Shown here piece after piece: positions 11,636 through 16,974 of a DNA stretch of 16,974 nucleotides. The first letter of the stretch is position 1, and each line of letters begins with the position of its first letter. The notes under the pieces were generated by a model that worked only from the letters and a program-made list of their open reading frames with translations, was not told where the DNA came from and did no database searches. The DNA is taken from NCBI GenBank assembly GCA_027596035.1, contig JADGJA010000492.1, positions 1 through 16,974 of the forward strand. The letters are read 5' to 3'. The DNA comes from Thoreauomyces humboldtii (Eukaryota > Chytridiomycota > Chytridiomycetes > Spizellomycetales > Powellomycetaceae). The position numbers and the translations under genes are program-made.

Positions 11636-11649
11636 GTGTGTGTGTGTGT
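11636..11649. repeat. (GT)7 dinucleotide repeat
   Basis: Seven perfect GT units in the ELP4/kinase divergent promoter. A short microsatellite, possibly polymorphic between strains. Confidence 0.8.
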
Positions 11650-12176
11650 CCAGGAGATTCGGACATGCGAGAGGGTCTTACTTTTCGACGTTACTACGAG
11701 GAACCGACGTCGAGGAGGACACAAGCGCGAGCCGATGCTCGAGAGCAGCAATACGAAGGACTGTGAGGGGGTTTGTGGGATGACCCGAGAAAAGGGCATT
11801 GCGGCCTGGCCGGATGGTTCAGCGTTGAAAAAGACGATGGGCGGTCGACGATGGATCTCGACGCGTCCGCAACGCGCTTTTGCCAACCCCGTTCCCCTTC
11901 TTCGCAACTTGGAAAAACTCGACGAATTCGAAAAGCAGCAAGCGAAAAGGGCCACAACCTCACTCGGCGCTTTGCGACACCGGCGTGCGCTCCGATCCCT
12001 CAGGAGCGTCTGGAATCTTTGGTGTTGTCGGAGGGTCGGCCGAGGAATCGCCTGAAATAGATCAGCGACTGCGCAAATCGGGGCCAAACACCTCTCGCTT
12101 CCAAACAACGACGCACAGCAATCGAAGCAACAAAAGACTGGCAATCCGATTGAATAGGGTCGTCGCCGCTCTCACC

Positions 12177-14358
12177 ATGGCATCCAAAGGGTTAGCCGCC
12201 CTGAACACCAACACCGCAAGTGGGCGGACATCCCCTGGCTCGCCTTCCGGGACGAATCGCCGACTCCGCGAGCTTCTCCCTCGTCTACGTGCGAAGGGCA
12301 GCGACAGCCCGGAACAGATGCTTTCGGACGTCCTAGATCAACTCAGTCCGCTTCCAACTCCGTCCACTCCTACCACACCCGGCAGCACCTCGGGTCTGGA
12401 CGGCTACCGACTCATCCGCACAATCGGCGAAGGAGCCTTCGGAAAGGTTAAGCTCGCTACCCACATCGCGACGGGCGAGTCGGTTGCCATCAAGATGCTA
12501 AAGATCCCCCAGCGGGTCGGGGAAAGTGAGGCAACCGGAGAGGATCCTGCAGCGGGGGCCACGACACGCACGGAGAGGGTCTTGAGGGAGATCCTGGTCC
12601 ACGCCCAACTAGCGCATCCGAACATCACCAGACTGCTTCAGGTGATCTACAAGGCTCCCGAGACGGTCTTTTTGGTCCTCGAGTACGAGCCTGGAGGAGA
12701 CTTGTTTGATTTCGTGGCAAAGTATCCAGCTCCGCGATTGCCAGAGGATGTCGCTCGACCGCTGTTCTTGGACCTCCTCGCCGCCGTGCAGTACTGTCAT
12801 ACGTGCGGCGTTGTGCACAGGGACCTCAAACCTGAGAATCGTAAGTGATTCTCCGATCCACTAAAGTGGATGCTCGCAGAAGATCTGACCCAAGCCAATC
12901 TCTCGCCGGATCATGCAGTACTGCTTTCCCCGTCAAAACGTCTCAAACTGATCGACTATGGTTTCACGAATATCCTCCGCGAAGACGGAAAAGAGCTATC
13001 GACCTTTTGCGGATCCGCATCTTACGCCGCGCCTGAGATGATCGCCAGGAAGGACTACACGGGTCCCGAGGTAGACCTCTGGTCGGTGGGAGTCATTTTG
13101 TACGTCATGGTGTGCGGAGCCATGCCGTTTGACGAGGGACATCCAGGTCGCATGTATGCCGCCATCATGGGTGCAAAGTACACCCTCCCCGATACCCTGT
13201 CAGACGGTAAGGCTGAACGGATATAAATCCGGTCTTTGCGACCTTGTCCACCAACCCGATGAGCTCAATAGTCTCGCGATTTCAGACTGTCGGGACCTGA
13301 TCACGCGCATCCTCCAGAAACTCCCCAGCGATCGACTAACGCTGGAGCAGATCCGTGACCACCCATGGACGATGGCTCGCGGGACGATCCCTGCTGTTCG
13401 GTTCTACGTGCCAGCGGAAGGATGTGAAGGTCGTCCTGCGCCATCCTCCCGCGACCCGATCGACAGCGCCGTCGTTCGCGAGCTCGTCGCTTTGGGCTAC
13501 GACGGGGGCGCCGTGACGGAAGCCGTCGAGACAGGGGAGCCCGGTCCTCTTACCGCCGCGTACTGGCTCGTCGTGGAACGTCTCAAGAGGAACGCCATGG
13601 ACGTTGACGTTGCGCCGACTGACCGTTCGGGGAGAAAGCTATCGAAACTGTCGAGCGGCGGGGACGGGAACGAAGAGAAGGAGGTCGATTCCTCGCGACA
13701 GCAGCAACATCAGCAAAGAGTGGCTGCACCGGGCCGACAACCTCTTCGCGTTATCGTCGGGGGAGGGGATTCGGCATCACGGGGTGGATCCCCTGCCGCC
13801 GCCACGAGCAGCGATCAAAAGACGAGCAGCGGCAGCGCCATGGTCGATTCAGCCATAGATCCATATACCCCTCGAAGTGCACCCTCCATGCTCCTTCCGG
13901 AGGTGCTCATGTCTCCGGGAGGAACGTCCGCGTCTCGACTCGTAGACGGAACAAAGTACACGTACGTCGCCCATCCCACCACCCTTCAACCATCGTCGAA
14001 CTCGTCTCTCTTGAACCGCATCCGTCATCCAACCGTTCAATCCCATACGACGCGGAAATCGGTCGTACTGCCACTTCGATCCACTCTAGAAACCCTGACT
14101 CGGAACCCTGATGTGACGCTCGAACCCATCTCGGACGTCTCGTACGGATGCACCGTGAGTCCCTCTCCGACGTTCCTGGGAAGTCCTCTCGAGGCTCAGA
14201 GTCCCGAGATGGCCATGCAGATGATACTGGGGGATCTGGTCGGGAGTTGGAAGTTCAAGATCGAGGTCGTGGGGACGGATCAGGCGAGATGCGAGGAGGA
14301 CGAAGGGTTCGAGGGTGACTTTGAGCCTGCGTTGAGGTCTCTTCTTCTTCTCGCTTGA
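12177..14358 (+). CDS. CAMK/AMPK-related protein kinase, SNRK-like (3 exons, 674 aa)
   Basis: Ser/Thr kinase of the AMPK-related group. Exons: 12177-12840, 12919-13206, 13286-14358 (2025 nt, in frame). The start CACCATGG is a strong context, though the frame is open upstream to 11880. Kinase domain about 76-349: glycine loop IGEGAFGKV (83-91), VAIK with Lys106, alpha-C Glu138 preceded by an acidic/Gly insert (114-132), HRDLKPEN with Asp216, DYG at 234-236 instead of DFG, and T-loop LSTFCGSASYAAPE, where Thr250 sits at the position phosphorylated by LKB1-type kinases. Immediately after the kinase domain, residues 374-418 (VVRELVALGYDGGAVTEAVE, then LTAAYWLVVERLKR) resemble the UBA-like segment of SNRK. 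The rest (420-674) is Ser-rich and probably disordered; no KA1 domain is recognisable. Catalytic residues are all present, so activity is likely. It could instead be a divergent fungal AMPK-like kinase. Confidence 0.85.
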
Positions 14359-14703
14359 ACGGACCCTCGCGAAGGACTCTTGACCGTTTTTGGAACCCTT
14401 TTTATTTGTTTGAATGATTTTCCTTGTGCAATGTTGTGCGAAGTCCTCTGAAAGACAAAAGATATGGCTGCAAAAAATCATGTATGTAAATGGGGCAGCA
14501 AGGCCAAAGAGATGGACAGAGGCAGGCAAAGAAATGGGATGACGCAGGAACAGGCTGGGAAGGGAGCGAGTTCCCAGAAGAGATGTGGAAAGGTGCGTGC
14601 CCATTTGTCGTGGCTGCTGCGGCTGGTGAAATGTTTTGAGCGGTAGACACTGTGTACGGGTGCTCTTGCGGGAAGGGTACGATGTGGGTGACTGTGGTGA
14701 GAA
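14359..14703. other. Convergent 3' intergenic region (SNRK-like kinase / PTC7)
   Basis: These 345 bp lie between two convergent stop codons and should hold both 3' untranslated regions. Short frames here have no recognisable content. A candidate poly(A) signal for the minus-strand gene is listed separately. Confidence 0.55.
14401..14406 (-). terminator. Candidate poly(A) signal AATAAA for PTC7
   Basis: AATAAA on the minus strand (in CAAATAAAAAGG), about 300 nt past the PTC7 stop and within the T-rich 3' flank of the kinase gene. If used, the PTC7 transcript would reach almost to the end of the kinase coding region. Fungal poly(A) signals are loose, so this is weak. Confidence 0.3.
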
Positions 14704-16438
14704 TCATCGGCGATCAGGACTATCTTCCGACAATCTAAACAAAAGACCTCTGTTAGCACTTCATCTTCGATGCTTTTCAAAAATAGCGAGAAACCGTACC
14801 TGATGATGCCTGCCAATACCGTGACGTCGTCCATCTTGCCTCCCTGGTAGTACATGCCCTCCTGGATCGCCCGGCTCTGGAACGGACTGGACGCGTACCG
14901 CGAATCCTCAGCCACCTCTCGAGCCCTTCGCAATAGAGCATCGCTGATCTTTTTCGGATCCACCGATCGTCCTCGCGATCCCGACGACCGCACGACGGTT
15001 CGGATCAGGTCAACAATGTCCTCGTCGAAAACGTTGTCGAACATGCCGTCGGATCCCAGAATGACGATGTCGCCCTCCTCGATCTTTACGCAAAAGGTCT
15101 GAGCGTCGGTGGGAGAGTCCCGTGATCCGGTTCCGAGCTGGTAGGGAAAGTTGAACGAATGTTGCTGCTCTTCGCTTCGAAATATGGGTTCGTCGTTGCG
15201 CACAATTAGAACTCCGCAGTCTCCAAGGTTTGCGATGCGTAGCTCGTCATCCTGGATGGAAAATAACAGGTCAGAAACTGAACTGACTTGAAACCTGCAC
15301 TTGGAAAGCATGGAAACCTACGCGTAGTACGGCGATGATAGCTGTCGTTGAACCAAGTATCTTCAAAGCTGCCACATCCGTATTCGTTTGGTCATAACTC
15401 CGTTGCATGATCGCACGTGGGTCGACGTTGTTGTAGTCGTCTAGGCTATAGTCCGACTCCAACATGTCATCGAGCTTCTCAAGCTCAGCGCTGGCATAGT
15501 GCATCAGCTTCCGAGAGTATAACGCTGGGTCCGCGCCTAAGGAGAGTAGTTGGTATGAGATTCGTGCTCCAATAAGGCTTGCTTTCTGAAGAGTCGACGC
15601 ACCTTTGTATTGCGACCAGCCACCAACGCCATCCGCTACCCCCATCGAGTCCGGCCGTACAAAGTACGCGTCCTCCCCGACTTGTACAGAGAGAAGGTCC
15701 TCCACCTCTTCCACCACCCCTCGTTTCTTTGGCTTCTTCGGCATCGCCGACGCCGCATGTGAGAACTGAAACGTACGTTTCGGCGTTGGCACCGCCTATG
15801 AAACCAATGTCCAAGCGAACTCCCGTCAGTCCTAGGAACGCATTTCGAAACACGCGTCAAGTTCTCAATCTGTGCATCACCTTTACCTTCTCGAACAGCT
15901 CGAAGATGCTCTGCGTCTGGTTCTTCTTGAACCAGTCTGCGGAATGAGGCGGTGTGGCGACCGCCGGCATGGACATGTACCGCCTTTGCTGCTCGTAGGT
16001 CCGAACCCTCGCGGCCTGCTGTGACGTTCCCGAGCCATGACGAGCCCCGATCTGCGAGGTCCCGGCCGCGGCCGCCCCAGCGAACAACCATTTGTCTTCG
16101 AAGATGCCGTGAGGCCTTCGACCGGTATGCGAGCGACGTCCGTTATTTGATCCCGGCGGAGATGGTGGTCTGTGGATCCACTCCCCCCCGTCCGAACCTA
16201 GAGACGAGCTGAGCGGGACGGTTGCGGGTATTTGTGCAACTTGGAAGTAAGCGGTGCTGTTGGATGGGATGATGGGAGTGGATGCGGATATGGATGTTGC
16301 AGCTGATGACGGTGACTCTGGTCGGAAAGCCCTTGCAGCCGCTGGTGCTCCGTCAGATAAAGAGCTCTGGTGTGGTGGCCGGACGAGGTCGCGCAGACGT
16401 GCAAGGATTCGAAGGGGAGCCCGATACCGGTGGAACAT
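14704..16438 (-). CDS. PTC7: PTC7-type PP2C protein phosphatase, likely mitochondrial (5 exons, 480 aa)
   Basis: Metal-dependent Ser/Thr phosphatase of the Ptc7/PPTC7 branch; yeast Ptc7 acts on mitochondrial proteins including the coenzyme Q enzyme Coq7. Exons: 16438-15887, 15795-15603, 15536-15322, 15251-14800, 14734-14704 (1443 nt, in frame). The N-terminus (MFHRYRAPLRILARLRDLVR) is Arg-rich and amphipathic, fitting a mitochondrial presequence; residues 21-184 are low complexity. Core motifs: GEDAYFV (224-230), GVADGVGGW (236-244, metal Asp239), GSTTAI, NLGDCGVLIVR (328-338), FNFPYQLG (353-360), GSDGMFDN (386-393, Asp388), and GKMDDVTVLAGI with Asp461/462. The last exon adds only LSEDSPDRR. 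Intron 2 (66 nt, 15602-15537) is a multiple of three with no stop. The start has G at -3 (GCCATG) and is the first in-frame ATG. Confidence 0.95.
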
Positions 16439-16974
16439 GGCTAGCGTCTGTCGGCTTGCGATATGAAGGTAGGATCTGCGATAACCGGAAGCTCTTGCAG
16501 AACTGACGACAGGTCCCAACAGGAGTGTTCAGGGAATCCTCTGCGTCCTCTGTAAGATACGGAAAGGCGGAACGAAAGGTCGTCGATGAAGCGTTCACCG
16601 CAGAAGACTTTATTCGGACGGACGGCTCCAGACTCCAGAGTGGCAGTACGGGAGGGGTGTGCTGCTGCTGCCTCGTATATAGGGACAAAGGGACAGGATG
16701 AGGTTGGTCAATGCTTGCAACGAGAGTCTCGCGTAATGGCGAGCGTGAGTGGTTTCGTTCCGGTTGCTGGTGGGGGAGGTGGGTGGATGGGAGGGCCGAA
16801 AATAGCGAGTGCGAGAAGTATACCAGAGGAAAGTGTGAGCGAGCAAAGCGACGGACTCGCAGCGCGGGGAACAACAACACGAGAGACCCAAAAGACGAGA
16901 GACGAGAGACCCAAGGGAAGAACGGCCAAATCTAAATTTCTGTCCTCTCTGACGGCAGAAGTTGCACGCAACTG
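16439..16974. promoter_or_regulatory. Promoter region of PTC7
   Basis: No supported gene lies in these 536 bp. Minus-strand frames (for example 16353-16880) are Ser/Pro/His-rich without domains and probably fortuitous. The stretch should hold the PTC7 leader and promoter. Any plus- or minus-strand gene to the right lies outside the window. Confidence 0.5.
16676..16681 (-). promoter_or_regulatory. Candidate TATA box (TATATA) for PTC7
   Basis: TATATA in CCCTATATACGAGG on the minus strand, about 240 bp upstream of the PTC7 ATG. Its spacing is similar to that of the TATA-like element ahead of SRPK. Confidence 0.4.

Larger units (their letters stand above)
11511..12176. promoter_or_regulatory. 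Divergent promoter region between ELP4 and the SNRK-like kinase
   Basis: These 666 bp separate the two start codons. Long open frames on both strands here (one antisense to ELP4, and one continuing upstream of the kinase ATG to 11880) have no recognisable domains and are probably products of GC-rich composition. Holds a TGAGTCA site and a short GT repeat, listed separately. I see no TATA box. Confidence 0.5.

Noticed and set aside
11164..12144. Long minus-strand frame of 326 codons overlapping the ELP4 start and its promoter
   Set aside because: It runs in another frame through ELP4 exon 1, has no domain, and is rich in residues expected from frame-shifted GC-rich coding sequence. ELP4 is certain in this place.
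13604..13858. Frame of 84 codons inside exon 3 of the SNRK-like kinase
   Set aside because: Alternative frame of the Ser-rich kinase tail; the kinase frame stays open to 14358 with consistent phase.
16353..16880. Minus-strand frame of 175 codons upstream of PTC7
   Set aside because: Ser/Pro/His-rich with no domain, covering the promoter and overlapping PTC7 exon 1 in another frame.

Overview
The window looks like nuclear DNA of a filamentous or yeast-like fungus, most likely a basidiomycete (moderate confidence). It is gene-dense and GC-rich. Eight protein-coding genes can be supported. Six of them contain introns, 29 in total, all GT...AG and 57-96 nt long. After splicing, every one of the six models gives an open frame with a total exon length divisible by three. 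The two intronless models are single open frames. I see no rRNA, tRNA, transposon, CRISPR array or prokaryotic signal.

Layout, left to right: (1) 230-1120 (+), a GNAT-type acetyltransferase. (2) 1212-3145 (-), a seven-exon, 501-aa coiled-coil protein with a 17-nt microexon; I cannot name it. (3) 3797-6392 (-), a ten-exon SR-protein kinase (Sky1/Dsk1/SRPK). (4) 7097-7462 (+), a 121-aa basic, Ser/Thr-rich protein of unknown function. (5) 8046-10072 (+), seven exons, eIF2B delta subunit (GCD2 in yeast). (6) 10165-11510 (-), three exons, Elongator subunit ELP4. (7) 12177-14358 (+), three exons, a CAMK/AMPK-related kinase that most resembles SNRK, with DYG in place of DFG. (8) 14704-16438 (-), five exons, a PTC7-type PP2C phosphatase with a likely mitochondrial targeting sequence.

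Convergent pairs have short spacers: 91 bp for 1/2, 92 bp for 5/6 and 345 bp for 7/8. Divergent promoters lie between SRPK and the small basic gene (704 bp) and between ELP4 and the SNRK-like kinase (666 bp).

These are mainly housekeeping genes for translation control, tRNA wobble modification, splicing-factor phosphorylation and mitochondrial phosphatase signalling. There is no sign of a dedicated cluster or defence system. The points most worth following up are the SNRK-like kinase, the unidentified coiled-coil protein with its microexon, the leader of the eIF2B delta gene (a Gcn4-type site, an E-box palindrome and a 16-codon uORF), and a stop-free 66-nt intron in the PTC7 homologue.
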